A stretch of DNA of 64,000 bases from Pseudoxanthomonas sp. z9 (GCF_006542425.1 NZ_VFID01000003.1:372001-436000); one strand, 5' to 3'; shown: positions 44,683 through 54,134, numbered from the stretch's first letter. A program made the numbers and translations. The notes: generated by a model from the sequence alone, not told the origin.

Positions 44683-45107
44683 TGAGCGACGTGACGATTT
44701 ACCACAACCCCGCCTGCGGCACCTCGCGCAACGTGCTGGGCCTGATCCGCAATGCCGGCATCGAGCCGCGGGTGGTGGAATACCTGAAGACAGCGCCGGA
44801 TCGTGAAACCCTGACCGCGCTGATTGCGCGGATGGGCGTGCCCGTGCGCGAGGTCGTGCGCGCCAAGGAGCCCATCCACGCCGAGCTCGGACTGGACAAG
44901 GCGGGCGTGGACGACGGCGCGCTGATCGAGGCGATGCTCGCCCACCCGGTCCTGATCAACCGCCCCATCGTGGTGACTCCGGATGCGGTGAAGCTATGCC
45001 GGCCCTCGGAGACGGTGCTGGACATCCTGCCACAGCCCCAGCGCGGCGCCTTCAGCAAGGAAGACGGCGAGCCGGTGGTGGACGCGGCCGGAAACCGCGT
45101 GGCCTGA
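44682..45107 (+). CDS. arsC: Glutaredoxin-type arsenate reductase
   Basis: A 141-residue thioredoxin-fold enzyme that reduces arsenate with glutathione/glutaredoxin. The catalytic Cys12 is in HNPACGTSRN, and the arginines of VVRAKE and LINRPIVV form the arsenate pocket. Start at 44682 overlaps the pldA stop by one base. No ars regulator or pump is nearby, so a general thiol role is also possible. Confidence 0.92.
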   Translation: MSDVTIYHNPACGTSRNVLGLIRNAGIEPRVVEYLKTAPDRETLTALIARMGVPVREVVRAKEPIHAELGLDKAGVDDGALIEAMLAHPVLINRPIVVTPDAVKLCRPSETVLDILPQPQRGAFSKEDGEPVVDAAGNRVA

Positions 45108-45155
45108 CGTACACTCGGCGGGTACGGATACCCGCTTCGTCCGGAAAGGAATCGC

Positions 45156-46265
45156 ATGCCGCGCAAGCACCGCTCGTTCTTCGCCTACGCCTCCGCCCTG
45201 CTCGGCCTGCTGAGCCTGATGGCGGTGCTGTGTTTCCACTTCCCCGAACTGCTGACCAGCAAGGAATTCCGCGCGGTCTACAGCGAGCAGTTCGCCCGCC
45301 ACCTGCTGCTGGTCGGACTGAGCGCGGCGTTCGTGCTCGGCACCCTGGCGATCCTGCGCGATCGCAACAAACGCATTGCCCTGATCGGCGTGGGCAGCGC
45401 GACCCTGGCCGTGCTGCTCGGCGGCACCAACGTGCAGTTCGACGCCATCGGCAAGACGCCCTACTCGCTGGGCCTGGACTGGTTCGTCATCTCGCTGTTC
45501 TTCTCCGCGCTGGTGTTCGTGCCGCTGGAACGCTACCTGGGCAAGCGCCGGATCTCGCCGCTGCGGCCGGGCTGGCGCACGGACGTGGCCTACTTCTTCA
45601 TGAGCCACGTGCTGGTGCAGTTCATCCTGATCCTGGTCACCGCCTCGACCTCGACGATCGCGGGGCTGGCCGTGTTCCCGGCGCTGAAGGACGCGATCCA
45701 GTCGCTGCCCGTGTGGGCGCAGTTCCTGCTGGCGGTGTTCGTGGCGGATCTGGCCCAGGCGCTGCTGCATCGCGCCTACCACAACGTGCCCTGGCTCTGG
45801 CGTTTCCACGCCGTGCACCATTCCAGCCGGGAAATGGACTGGCTGGCCGGCTCGCGCATCCACTTCGTCGAGATCGTCATGACCCGCAGCGCGGTGCTGC
45901 TGCCGTTGCTGGTCCTCGGCTTTTCGGCACCGGCGGTGAACGCCTACGTGATCCTGGTCGGCCTGCAGGCGGTGCTGGCCCATGCCAACCTGGGCATCCG
46001 TTTCGGCTGGCTGGAGTACCTGCTGGTGCTGCCGCGCTACCACCATTGGCACCACGCCCGGCACAAGGACTACCTGGACGTGAACTACGCCATCCACCTG
46101 CCGCTGGTGGACATGCTGATGGGCACCTTCAAGCTGCCGCCGCGCCAAGAGGACTGGCCGGAGGAGTACGGGGTGATGAAGCTGGAAACGGTCCCGCGCG
46201 GCATCCTGCGCCAGCACCTGATGCCGTTCCAGGGCGGGCGCAAGTTCGACGAATACGTCGACTGA
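45156..46265 (+). CDS. Fatty-acid hydroxylase/sterol desaturase superfamily membrane protein
   Basis: A 369-residue inner-membrane protein with eight or more hydrophobic segments. Histidine boxes of the diiron family are HRAYH, HAVHHS and, further on, RYHHWHHARH. An N-terminal part of about 100 residues precedes the hydroxylase core. Substrate unknown; lipid or carotenoid hydroxylation is possible. Stand-alone gene. Confidence 0.9.
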   Translation: MPRKHRSFFAYASALLGLLSLMAVLCFHFPELLTSKEFRAVYSEQFARHLLLVGLSAAFVLGTLAILRDRNKRIALIGVGSATLAVLLGGTNVQFDAIGKTPYSLGLDWFVISLFFSALVFVPLERYLGKRRISPLRPGWRTDVAYFFMSHVLVQFILILVTASTSTIAGLAVFPALKDAIQSLPVWAQFLLAVFVADLAQALLHRAYHNVPWLWRFHAVHHSSREMDWLAGSRIHFVEIVMTRSAVLLPLLVLGFSAPAVNAYVILVGLQAVLAHANLGIRFGWLEYLLVLPRYHHWHHARHKDYLDVNYAIHLPLVDMLMGTFKLPPRQEDWPEEYGVMKLETVPRGILRQHLMPFQGGRKFDEYVD

Positions 46266-46308
46266 GCGAGGCGTCCCGGTTCGGCTTGGGCACCTCGCCC
46301 GGAACCGA

Positions 46309-46941
46309 TCACGTCCAGTCGGTCAGCCCTTCGCGCGCATAGACTTCCTTGAACGCGGGGCGCGACTTCATGCGATCGGCGTAGGCCTTCAGCACCGGCC
46401 AAGTGTCGGACGGCTTCGGCATGTTGCGCGACCAGCGCATCAGCATGGTGGTCATGAAATCGACCACGGTGAGCTGATCGCCCACCATCCACGGACCATC
46501 GGCTTGCAGGTGATCGGCCACGCGCTGCCATGCGGCCTCGATGCGCTGGCGTGCGTGCGCGCGCACCGCCTCGACGTTCTCCGCACCGGCGATTTCGTCG
46601 GAGTAGAACCAGGCCCGATACGCCGGCAGCAGCGTGTTGGCCATGAACAGCATCCACTGGTAGTAACGCGCACGTTCCGGCGTTCCCGCCGGCGGCGCGA
46701 GATTCGCCTGCGGGTACCGATCCGCCAGGTGCAGCAGGATGGCCGCCGATTCGGTGATCACCTGCCCGTCCAGATCCAGCGCCGGCACCACGCCCGCCGG
46801 ATTGACCTTCAGGTACCCGGGCGCCTTCTGGTCGCGCTTGTCGAAGTCCAGCAGATGCAGCGTGTGCGGGACGTCCAGCTCGATCAGCAGCCAATGCACC
46901 ACCAGGCTGGCGGTGCTGGGGGAGTAGTACAGGGTGGTCAT
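46309..46941 (-). CDS. Glutathione S-transferase family protein
   Basis: A 210-residue GST: MTTLYYSPSTASLVVHWLLIE with a catalytic Ser/Tyr region, NPAGVVPALDLDG, and ITESAAILLHLADRYP. The C-terminal domain ends with MSRPAFKEV-like sequence. Second GST of the window, only distantly similar to that at 34767. Start at 46941; ten more codons are open upstream. Confidence 0.92.
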   Translation of the reverse strand: MTTLYYSPSTASLVVHWLLIELDVPHTLHLLDFDKRDQKAPGYLKVNPAGVVPALDLDGQVITESAAILLHLADRYPQANLAPPAGTPERARYYQWMLFMANTLLPAYRAWFYSDEIAGAENVEAVRAHARQRIEAAWQRVADHLQADGPWMVGDQLTVVDFMTTMLMRWSRNMPKPSDTWPVLKAYADRMKSRPAFKEVYAREGLTDWT

Positions 46942-47089
46942 ACGCGCTTGTCTCTCATTGGCGAGTGGCACTTCAACACACAGGAGGATCGAACGGCGCC
47001 AGCACCACTGCGATTCGCGAATGATCGCTGTGCCCGCGAACGAGTCCGTTGAAGTCAGCGTAGATGCGTGGAACTGGCATGCATTCTCC

Positions 47090-48607
47090 CTATGCCACCA
47101 CCACCGGGATCTTGCCGATGCGCGCCTGCCACTCCTTCGGGCCGGTGTTGTGCACCGAGGTACCCTGCGAATCGACCGCGACGGTGACCGGCATGTCCTG
47201 CACCTCGAACTCGTAGATCGCTTCCATGCCCAGGTCGGCGAAACCGACCACGCGCGCGGCCTTGATCGCCTTGGACACCAGGTAGGCCGCGCCGCCGACC
47301 GCCATCAGGTAGGCCGACTGGTGCTTCTTGATCGCCTCGATGGCGGCCGGGCCGCGCTCGGCCTTGCCCACCATGCCGAGCAGGCCGGTCTGCGCCAACA
47401 CCTGCTCGGTGAACTTGTCCATGCGGGTGGCGGTGGTCGGACCGGCCGGACCCACCACTTCGTCGCGCACCGGATCGACCGGGCCGACGTAGTAGATGAA
47501 GCGGCCCTTCAAATCCACTGGCAACGATTCGCCCTTGTTGAGCATGTCGACCATGCGCTTGTGCGCGGCGTCGCGGCCGGTCAGCAGCTTGCCGTTGAGC
47601 AGCAGCACCTCGCCGGGTTTCCAGCTGGCGACGTCCTCGCGGGTCAGCGTGTCGAGATCGACCCGGCGGCCCTTGGAGGCGTCGTAGGTCAGTTCCGGCC
47701 AATCCTCGAGCGAGGGCGGATCCAGCATCACCGGGCCGCTGCCATCGAGGGTGAAATGGGCGTGGCGGGTCGCCGCGCAGTTGGGAATCATCGCCACCGG
47801 CAGGTTGGCCGCGTGGGTCGGATAATCCTTGACCTTGATGTCCAGCACCGTGGTCAGGCCGCCCAGTCCCTGCGCGCCGATACCCAGCGCATTGACCTTC
47901 TCGTACAACTCCAGGCGCAGTTCCTCGGCGCGGTTGGAAGCGCCGCGGGCCTGCAGGTCGGTGATATCGATCGGCTCCATCAGCGCTTCCTTGGCCAGCA
48001 GCATCGCCTTCTCGGCGGTGCCACCGATACCGATGCCGAGCATGCCCGGCGGGCACCAGCCCGCGCCCATGGTCGGCACGGTCTTGAGCACCCAGTCGAC
48101 GATGGAGTCGGACGGGTTGAGCATCGCGAATTTCGACTTCGCCTCCGAGCCACCGCCCTTGGCCGCCACGATGACCTCGACGGTGTCGCCCGGCACGACC
48201 TTGACGTTGACCACGCCCGGCGTGTTGTCCTTCGTATTGGTGCGCTTGCCGGCCGGATCCGCCAGCACCGAGGCGCGCAGCTTGTTGTCCGGATGGTTGT
48301 AGGCACGGCGCACGCCCTCATGGACCATGTCCTCCACGCCCATCGTGGCGTCGTCCCAGCGCACGTCCATGCCGATTTCCAGGAACACGGTGACGATGCC
48401 GGTGTCCTGGCAGATCGGGCGGTGGCCTTCGGCGCACATGCGCGAGTTGATCAGGATCTGGGCGATGGCGTCCTTGGCCGCCGGCGACTCTTCGCGCTCG
48501 TAGGCGGCGGCGAGGTTCCGGATGTAGTCGACCGGGTGGTAGTAGCTGATGTACTGCAGCCCGTCGGCGATGGACTGGATGAGGTCTTCTTGCTTGATCG
48601 AGGTCAT
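47090..48607 (-). CDS. Class I fumarate hydratase (4Fe-4S)
   Basis: The 505-residue fumarase interconverts fumarate and malate. Cluster cysteines are seen in GHRPICQDTGIV, AGWCPPGMLG and IPNCAATRHAHF; the C-terminal half has VGPAGPTTATRMDKF and QTGLLGMVGKAERG. This is the oxygen-sensitive single-chain class, present with a nearby sdh operon in the same window. Start 48607, divergent from the sigma factor gene. Confidence 0.95.
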   Translation of the reverse strand: MTSIKQEDLIQSIADGLQYISYYHPVDYIRNLAAAYEREESPAAKDAIAQILINSRMCAEGHRPICQDTGIVTVFLEIGMDVRWDDATMGVEDMVHEGVRRAYNHPDNKLRASVLADPAGKRTNTKDNTPGVVNVKVVPGDTVEVIVAAKGGGSEAKSKFAMLNPSDSIVDWVLKTVPTMGAGWCPPGMLGIGIGGTAEKAMLLAKEALMEPIDITDLQARGASNRAEELRLELYEKVNALGIGAQGLGGLTTVLDIKVKDYPTHAANLPVAMIPNCAATRHAHFTLDGSGPVMLDPPSLEDWPELTYDASKGRRVDLDTLTREDVASWKPGEVLLLNGKLLTGRDAAHKRMVDMLNKGESLPVDLKGRFIYYVGPVDPVRDEVVGPAGPTTATRMDKFTEQVLAQTGLLGMVGKAERGPAAIEAIKKHQSAYLMAVGGAAYLVSKAIKAARVVGFADLGMEAIYEFEVQDMPVTVAVDSQGTSVHNTGPKEWQARIGKIPVVVA

Positions 48608-48683
48608 GTAGCCTGGAGCCGGGGCTGCCGGTGGGTAGCGGGCGGAGCCTGCCATTTTAGGCCAAAGTGGCGGCCCGGCCGGT

Positions 48684-48710
48684 TGTCACGCCTTGCCGCC
48701 CTGCCCCGTC
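48684..48710 (+). promoter_or_regulatory. ECF41-type promoter upstream of the sigma factor gene
   Basis: TGTCACG (48684-48690), 16 bases, CGTC (48707-48710) is the motif known for ECF41 sigma factors (TGTCACA-N16-CGTC). It lies just before the sigma gene start, so transcripts would be nearly leaderless or start a little inside. Autoregulation is inferred. Confidence 0.7.
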
Positions 48711-48718
48711 CTGGCCCC

Positions 48719-49615
48719 ATGAACGCCGAAACCACCTTCCAGAGCCATCGTTCCCGCCTGTTTTCGCTCGCCTACCGGCTGCTGGGAAGCCGCAGCGACG
48801 CCGAGGACGTGGTCCAGGACACCTGGCTGCGCTGGCGCCAGGCCGACACCGCGGCCATCCGCGATCCGGAGGCCTGGCTGGTGACCGCCGCCAGCCGGCT
48901 GGGCATCGACCGCCTGCGTGCCGCCAAGCTCCAGCGCGAACGCTACCCCGGCCCCTGGCTGCCGGAACCGGCCGAAATCGACGACCGTCCCGGCCCCGAA
49001 CACGGCGCCGAGCTGGCCGAACAGGTCTCGCTCGCATTCCTGGCCGTGCTGGAACGGCTGGGACCGGAGGAACGCGCGGCCTTCCTGCTGAAGGAAGCCT
49101 TCGACTACGACTACACCCATATCGCCGAACTGATTGGCCACAGCGAGGCCAACTGCCGCCAGATGGTGCACCGCGCCCGCGAACGGTTGCAGGCGGCGCG
49201 GCCGCGTTTCGATGTCGCGCCGGAGCGCCACCGGCGCCTGCTGGAACGGTTCATGCACGCCGCGCGCGTGGGCAACCGGGAGGCCATCACCGCGCTGCTG
49301 CACGAGGACGCGCGGCTGGTATCCGACGGCGGCGGCAAGGCCACCGCGGCGATCCGCCCGCTGCATGGCAACGAACGCATCGCCCGCCTGTTCTGGGCCG
49401 CCTACCGGCGCCCGCAGCCGGATACGGAATGGCGCATGGGCCACGTCAACGGCGAACCGGCGGTGCTGCGCTACCGCGCTGGCCGGCTGGTGTCGGCGAT
49501 GGTGGCGATCAGCGATGGCGAACGCATCGCCGAACTGCTGACCGTCATGAATCCGGACAAGCTTCCAGCCCACGGAAGTGTCACGCCCGCGAACAGGCCA
49601 CCGTCCTTGGGGTGA
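48719..49615 (+). CDS. ECF41-family RNA polymerase sigma factor (SigJ-like)
   Basis: A 298-residue sigma factor with region 2 (YRLLGSRSDAEDVVQDTWLRW), region 4 (FDYDYTHIAELIGHSEANCRQMVHRARER) and an added C-terminal SnoaL-like domain of about 100 residues. That domain, with its DGGGK segment, controls activity in ECF41 instead of an anti-sigma factor. The neighbour is a carboxymuconolactone decarboxylase-family gene, the typical ECF41 partner. Confidence 0.95.
   Translation: MNAETTFQSHRSRLFSLAYRLLGSRSDAEDVVQDTWLRWRQADTAAIRDPEAWLVTAASRLGIDRLRAAKLQRERYPGPWLPEPAEIDDRPGPEHGAELAEQVSLAFLAVLERLGPEERAAFLLKEAFDYDYTHIAELIGHSEANCRQMVHRARERLQAARPRFDVAPERHRRLLERFMHAARVGNREAITALLHEDARLVSDGGGKATAAIRPLHGNERIARLFWAAYRRPQPDTEWRMGHVNGEPAVLRYRAGRLVSAMVAISDGERIAELLTVMNPDKLPAHGSVTPANRPPSLG
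49579..49605 (+). promoter_or_regulatory. ECF41-type promoter upstream of the CMD gene
   Basis: TGTCACG (49579-49585), 16 bases, CGTC (49602-49605): the same motif and exact spacing as the copy ahead of the sigma gene. It sits inside the last codons of the sigma gene and drives the gene at 49652. Confidence 0.75.
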
Positions 49616-49651
49616 AGCGCGACATTCCGTCCGCGCATTCCGGAAACACCG

Positions 49652-50098
49652 ATGTCGCTCCCCCGCGTCGATTACACCTCCCTCGCCAGCGAAACCTACA
49701 AGGGGCTGCTGAAGGTCAGCCACGGCCTGCAGCGTGGTTCGCTGGACGCCGTCCTGGTGGCCCTGGTCAAGCAGCGCGCCTCGCAGATCAACGGCTGCAC
49801 CTTCTGCCTCGACATGCATGGCAAGACCTTGCGCGAAGCCGGCGTCGATCCGCGCAAGCTCGACACCCTTGCCGCGTGGCATGAAAGCCCGTTCTACGAT
49901 CCGCGCGAACGCGCCGCGCTGGCCTGGACCGACGCCCTGACCCGGGTCGGCGAGACGCACGCGCCGGACGAGGTATACGCCGGCCTGCTGCCGCACTTCG
50001 ACGAAACCCAGATCGCCGAACTGACTTTCGTCATCGCCATCATCAACGCCTGGAACCGGATGGGTGTCGGACTGCGTTCGCCGCTTCCGGCGACCTGA
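49652..50098 (+). CDS. Carboxymuconolactone decarboxylase/AhpD-family protein
   Basis: A 148-residue, alpha-helical, trimer-forming family protein with the peroxidase site C49-TF-C52-LDMH56. The target gene of the ECF41 sigma factor by position and promoter. It probably removes peroxides or another electrophile using the cysteine pair. Substrate unknown. Confidence 0.93.
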   Translation: MSLPRVDYTSLASETYKGLLKVSHGLQRGSLDAVLVALVKQRASQINGCTFCLDMHGKTLREAGVDPRKLDTLAAWHESPFYDPRERAALAWTDALTRVGETHAPDEVYAGLLPHFDETQIAELTFVIAIINAWNRMGVGLRSPLPAT

Positions 50099-50179
50099 AC
50101 ACCCGCCAGCCAATCCAAGCGACGTGGCCGCGCGGCCACGTCGTTTCCCGCGGGCCGGGCCGAGCAGGCACAATGCGCC

Positions 50180-52075
50180 ATGGCTTCCGCCCCCGTTCCC
50201 CCCGCCGCCGCCGGCACCAAGCCCCGGCGCGGTGAAAAGTCCGGTCCCAGCCTGCGCGATCGCTTCAACGCGATGCGCAACCTGCCGCCTTTCCTGAAGC
50301 AGATCTGGGCGACCAGCCCCGGCCTGACCCTCGCCAGCCTCGGCCTGCGCCTGATCCGCGCGCTGTTGCCGGTCGCCACGCTGTACGTGGGCAAGCTGAT
50401 CATCGACGAGGCGATCCGCCTGGTCGGCCTGGGCCTGCCGCAAGCCGGCCTGGCCGAGCTCTGGCACGGTGGCCAGCTCGACACGTTGCTCGGCCTGCTG
50501 GCGCTGGAATTCGGCCTGGCGATCCTGTCCGATCTGCTGGGCCGGTTCGTCAGTTATGCCGATGCGCTGCTGTCGGAACTGTTCACCAACGCCACCAGCA
50601 TCCGCCTGATGGAACACGCGGCGCGGCTGGACCTGGAGGACTTCGAGGATCCGGACCTGCAGGACAAGCTGGATCGCGCGCGCCGCCAGACCATGGGGCG
50701 GATGAACCTGATGAGCCAGTTGTTCGGTCAGGCACAGGACGCAATCACCGTGATCAGCTTCGCCGCCGGCCTGCTGGTGTACGCGCCCTGGCTGATCCTG
50801 TTGCTGATCGTGGCGCTGGTACCCGCCTTCGTCGGCGAGGCGCATTTCAACGCGCTGGGCTATTCGCTCAACTTCCAGTGGACACCGGAACGGCGGCAAC
50901 TGGAATACATCCGCCAGACCGGCGCCAGCGTGGAAACGGCCAAGGAGGTGAAGATCTTCAACCTCCATCGCTTCCTGATCGACCGTTACCGGCAACTGGC
51001 CGAAGGCTTCTACCGCGCCAACCGTGCGCTGGCCCGGCGCCGCGCGTTGTGGGGCACGCTGCTGGCCGGCCTGGGCACGCTGGGCTACTACGTCGCCTAT
51101 GCCTACATCGCTTGGCGCACCGTGCGCGGCGATTTCAGCATCGGCGACCTGACCTTCCTGGCCGGCAGTTTCCTGCGCCTGCGCCAGTTGCTGGAAGGCT
51201 TGCTGATCGGTTTCTCGCAGGTCGCCGGGCAGGCGCTGTACCTGGACGATCTGTTCTCGTTCTTCGAAATCCGCCCGGAGATCGTCTCACCGCCCGGCGC
51301 GGCTCCGGTGCCGCGTCCGATCCGCGACGGTTTCCGTTTCGAGAATGTCGGCTTCCGCTATCCCGGCGCCGAACGCTGGGCGGTACGCGGGCTGGACTTC
51401 CGGTTGCGCGCCGGCGAGGTGCTGGCGCTGGTCGGCGAGAACGGCGCGGGCAAGACCACCCTGGTCAAGCTGCTGGCGCGGCTGTACGACCCCGACGAGG
51501 GTCGTATCCTGCTGGACGGGCGCGACCTGCGCGAATACGACGTCGACGACTTGCGCGCCAGCATCGGCGTCATCTTCCAGGACTTCGTGCGCTACCACCT
51601 GACCGCGGGCGAGAACATCGGCGTGGGCCAGGTCGACGCCATGGACGACGACGCGCGCATCCGCGAGTCCGCGCGCCGCTCGATGGCCGACGAGGTGATC
51701 GCCTCGTTGCCGAACGGCTACGACCAGTTGATCGGCCGCCGCTTCAAGACCGGCGTGGACCTGTCCGGTGGACAGTGGCAGAAAATCGCCATCGCCCGCG
51801 CCTACATGCGCGACGCGCAGGTGATGATCCTGGATGAACCGACCGCCGCGCTGGACGCGCGCGCGGAGTTCGAGGTCTTCCAGCGCTTCAAGGAGCTGTC
51901 CAGCGAGCGCACCGCGGTGCTGATCTCGCACCGCTTCTCCAGCGTGCGCATGGCCGACCGCATCCTCGTGCTCAATGAAGGCCGGCTCGAGGCCAGCGGC
52001 ACCCACGATCAGCTCATGGCCGAAGGCGGCCGCTATGCGGAACTGTTCGAACTGCAGGCCGCCGGTTACCGTTGA
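50180..52075 (+). CDS. ABC exporter (permease-ATPase half-transporter)
   Basis: The 631 residues combine a membrane domain with about six helices (LRLIRALLPVATLYVGKLI, AGLLVYAPWLILLLIVAL and others) and a C-terminal ATPase with Walker [13 protein letters not shown], signature VDLSGGQWQKI and Walker B VMILDEPTAALD. The Q-loop reads IGVIFQDFVRYH and the switch His is in LISHRFSS. Substrate cannot be told; drug or lipid export is typical. Starts 82 bases after the CMD gene. Confidence 0.92.
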   Translation: MASAPVPPAAAGTKPRRGEKSGPSLRDRFNAMRNLPPFLKQIWATSPGLTLASLGLRLIRALLPVATLYVGKLIIDEAIRLVGLGLPQAGLAELWHGGQLDTLLGLLALEFGLAILSDLLGRFVSYADALLSELFTNATSIRLMEHAARLDLEDFEDPDLQDKLDRARRQTMGRMNLMSQLFGQAQDAITVISFAAGLLVYAPWLILLLIVALVPAFVGEAHFNALGYSLNFQWTPERRQLEYIRQTGASVETAKEVKIFNLHRFLIDRYRQLAEGFYRANRALARRRALWGTLLAGLGTLGYYVAYAYIAWRTVRGDFSIGDLTFLAGSFLRLRQLLEGLLIGFSQVAGQALYLDDLFSFFEIRPEIVSPPGAAPVPRPIRDGFRFENVGFRYPGAERWAVRGLDFRLRAGEVLALVGENGAGKTTLVKLLARLYDPDEGRILLDGRDLREYDVDDLRASIGVIFQDFVRYHLTAGENIGVGQVDAMDDDARIRESARRSMADEVIASLPNGYDQLIGRRFKTGVDLSGGQWQKIAIARAYMRDAQVMILDEPTAALDARAEFEVFQRFKELSSERTAVLISHRFSSVRMADRILVLNEGRLEASGTHDQLMAEGGRYAELFELQAAGYR

Positions 52076-52099
52076 CCCCAACCCCCAGGGAGATTTCCG

Positions 52100-53299
52100 A
52101 TGCCCCATCGTTCCGCCCTCGCGCTTGCCCTGTTCGCCGTCACCGCGTTGTCCGCCTGCCAGGCACGCGACGGCGATTCCCAGGCACCCACTGCCGCGAA
52201 GCCCGCGCCCGAGCAACCGCCCGCCGCGCGTACCCTGTCCAGCGCGCTGGGCAGCATCCAGGTCCGCGTGATCGCGCAGGGGCTGGATCATCCCTGGGGC
52301 CTGGCGCTGCTGCCGGAAGGCGGCTTCCTGGTCACCGAGCGTTCCGGCCAACTGCGCCGGGTTGGCGCCGATGGCGCCATCTCCGCGCCGCTGGCGGGCG
52401 TGCCGAAGGTGTTCGCCGAAGGCCAGGGGGGCCTGCTGGACGTCGTCCTCGCGCCGGATTTCGCCACCCGCCAGCGCATTTACCTGAGCTACGCCGAACC
52501 GGGTGACAACGGCACCGCCGGCACCGCGGTGGCCACCGCCACGCTGGGCGCCGATGCGCTGACGGAGGTGAAGGTCATCTACCGGCAGGAACCGAAGCTG
52601 GACGGTCCCAACCACTTCGGCTCGCGGCTGGCCTTCGACGGCCAGGGCCATGTGTTCATCAGCCAGGGCGAGCGCAATCATCGGCCCACCTCGCAGGAAC
52701 TGGGCAAGCTGCAGGGCAAGCTGGTCCGGCTGAACCTGGACGGCAGCGTGCCGCAGGACAATCCCTTCGTCGGCAAGGCCGATGCCCGTCCGGAGATCTG
52801 GAGCTACGGCCACCGCAACATGCAGGGCCTGGCCATCGACCCGCGCACCGGCAAGCTGTGGGAATCCGAACACGGTCCGCGCGGCGGCGACGAGATCAAC
52901 CTGCCGCAACCCGGCCGCAACTACGGCTGGCCGGTCATCACCCACGGCATCAACTACTCCGGCCTGCCGATTCCGGAAGCGCAGGGCCGCGAGAAAGCCG
53001 GCATGGAACAGCCCTATCACGTGTGGGAGAAGTCGCCGGGCCTCAGCGGCATGGCGTTCTACGCCGGCCATGCCGGATCGCCCTGGAACGACAGCCTGTT
53101 CCTCGGCTCGCTGGCCGAGCGCAACCTGATCCGCCTGAGCCTGAAGGGCGATGCGATCGTGTCGGAGGAACGCCTGCTCAACGAAATCGGCGAGCGCGTG
53201 CGCGACGTGCGGGTCGGTCCGGACGGTAGCGTCTACGTGCTGACCGACGAGAACGACGGCAAGCTGCTGCGGCTCACGCCGCCGGAGGCCACGCCATGA
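52100..53299 (+). CDS. PQQ-dependent sugar dehydrogenase lipoprotein (YliI-like)
   Basis: A 399-residue lipoprotein: signal with lipobox LSAC, then a six-bladed beta-propeller of the soluble glucose dehydrogenase type. DHPWGLALLPEG and LLDVVLAPDF open it, and the site motif is NHFGSRLAF...ISQGERN, with WSYGHRNMQGLAIDP and ESEHGPRGGDEIN. It would oxidise aldose sugars in the periplasm with PQQ. No PQQ biosynthesis genes appear here. AGGGAGATT lies upstream of ATG. Confidence 0.93.
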   Translation: MPHRSALALALFAVTALSACQARDGDSQAPTAAKPAPEQPPAARTLSSALGSIQVRVIAQGLDHPWGLALLPEGGFLVTERSGQLRRVGADGAISAPLAGVPKVFAEGQGGLLDVVLAPDFATRQRIYLSYAEPGDNGTAGTAVATATLGADALTEVKVIYRQEPKLDGPNHFGSRLAFDGQGHVFISQGERNHRPTSQELGKLQGKLVRLNLDGSVPQDNPFVGKADARPEIWSYGHRNMQGLAIDPRTGKLWESEHGPRGGDEINLPQPGRNYGWPVITHGINYSGLPIPEAQGREKAGMEQPYHVWEKSPGLSGMAFYAGHAGSPWNDSLFLGSLAERNLIRLSLKGDAIVSEERLLNEIGERVRDVRVGPDGSVYVLTDENDGKLLRLTPPEATP

Positions 53300-53676
53300 T
53301 CCGTGCCGGCCTATTGCTCGCCCTTGCCCTGCTGCCGTTCGCCGGACCCGCGCAGACACCGCAGGGTTTCGCCGATGCCAAGGCGCAGGCGGATCGCGAC
53401 GAGGCCTCGCTGGATCCGGTGAAGCGCGCGGCCTTCCAGCAGGCGCAGTCGCGGCAACTGGAAACCAGCGTCGCCAACTGCGCCGATCCGCGCCACGACA
53501 CCGCCGCGTTCGTGATCCTCGTCGAGGTGGACGCGCGCGGCCGCATCGTCCGTACCTGGCGCCAGGGCGATACCGCGCTGGCGGTCTGCGTGGAGAAGGA
53601 ACTCAATGGGCGCTTCCTGGAACCGCCGCCGCGTGCGCCGTTCCTGGCCGCGTTCGAACTGAGCTTCACCCCATGA
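53296..53676 (+). CDS. Small exported protein with energy-transducer-like fold
   Basis: A 126-residue protein with a signal peptide (LLLALALLPFAGPAQ). The C-terminal half (FVILVEVDARGRIVRTW...CVEKELNGRFLEPP) resembles the AgmX/TonB C-terminal beta-alpha-beta pattern with a Cys in the second half. It overlaps the sugar dehydrogenase stop and the thioesterase start by four bases each, so it is one operon. Function unknown. Confidence 0.75.
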   Translation: MIRAGLLLALALLPFAGPAQTPQGFADAKAQADRDEASLDPVKRAAFQQAQSRQLETSVANCADPRHDTAAFVILVEVDARGRIVRTWRQGDTALAVCVEKELNGRFLEPPPRAPFLAAFELSFTP

Positions 53677-54119
53677 GCGCGGCCGACATCAATGCGTTGT
53701 TGCGCGCGCGGCTGCCGGCGGGCGCGCCGTTGCAGATTCCGCCACCCTGCCTGCTGGACATGCAGGGCGAGGTGGTCGAGTACATTGAAGGCGAATCGCT
53801 GCGCATGCGCTTTCCGGTCCTGGCGCGCTACCAGAATCCGATCGGCCACATGCAGGGCGGCTTCATCGTCGCCGCGCTCGACAACACCCTGGGCCCGTTC
53901 TCCTACCTGATCGCCCCGCCCAGCGCGACCACCTCGCTCAATACCCAGTACCTGCGCCCGGTGACGCCGGATGTGTCGCACATCGTCTGCACCGCGCGGC
54001 TGATCGAACGCACCCGCGGCCAGCTGCACCTGGCCGGCGAAGCACGCGGCCCCGACGGCAAGGTGCTGGCGCTTTGCCAGGCGGTGTGCCAGATCCTGCC
54101 GGAGCGTCCGGCGCGCTGA
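53673..54119 (+). CDS. PaaI-like hotdog-fold thioesterase
   Basis: A 148-residue hotdog protein. RYQNPIGHMQGGFIVAALDNTLGPFSYL contains the thioesterase core (N/H..G..MQGG...D), followed by TTSLNTQYLRPV. Probably hydrolyses an acyl-CoA or phenylacyl-CoA ester. Last gene of the three-gene run; a REPIN-like repeat follows. Confidence 0.9.
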   Translation: MSAADINALLRARLPAGAPLQIPPPCLLDMQGEVVEYIEGESLRMRFPVLARYQNPIGHMQGGFIVAALDNTLGPFSYLIAPPSATTSLNTQYLRPVTPDVSHIVCTARLIERTRGQLHLAGEARGPDGKVLALCQAVCQILPERPAR

Positions 54120-54134
54120 TGCGTTGAGTTCCCA

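Noticed and set aside
46934..48718. Plus-strand frame extending upstream of the sigma factor into the fumarase region
   Set aside because: The sigma gene starts at 48719 behind its promoter; the upstream part is a fumarase shadow.
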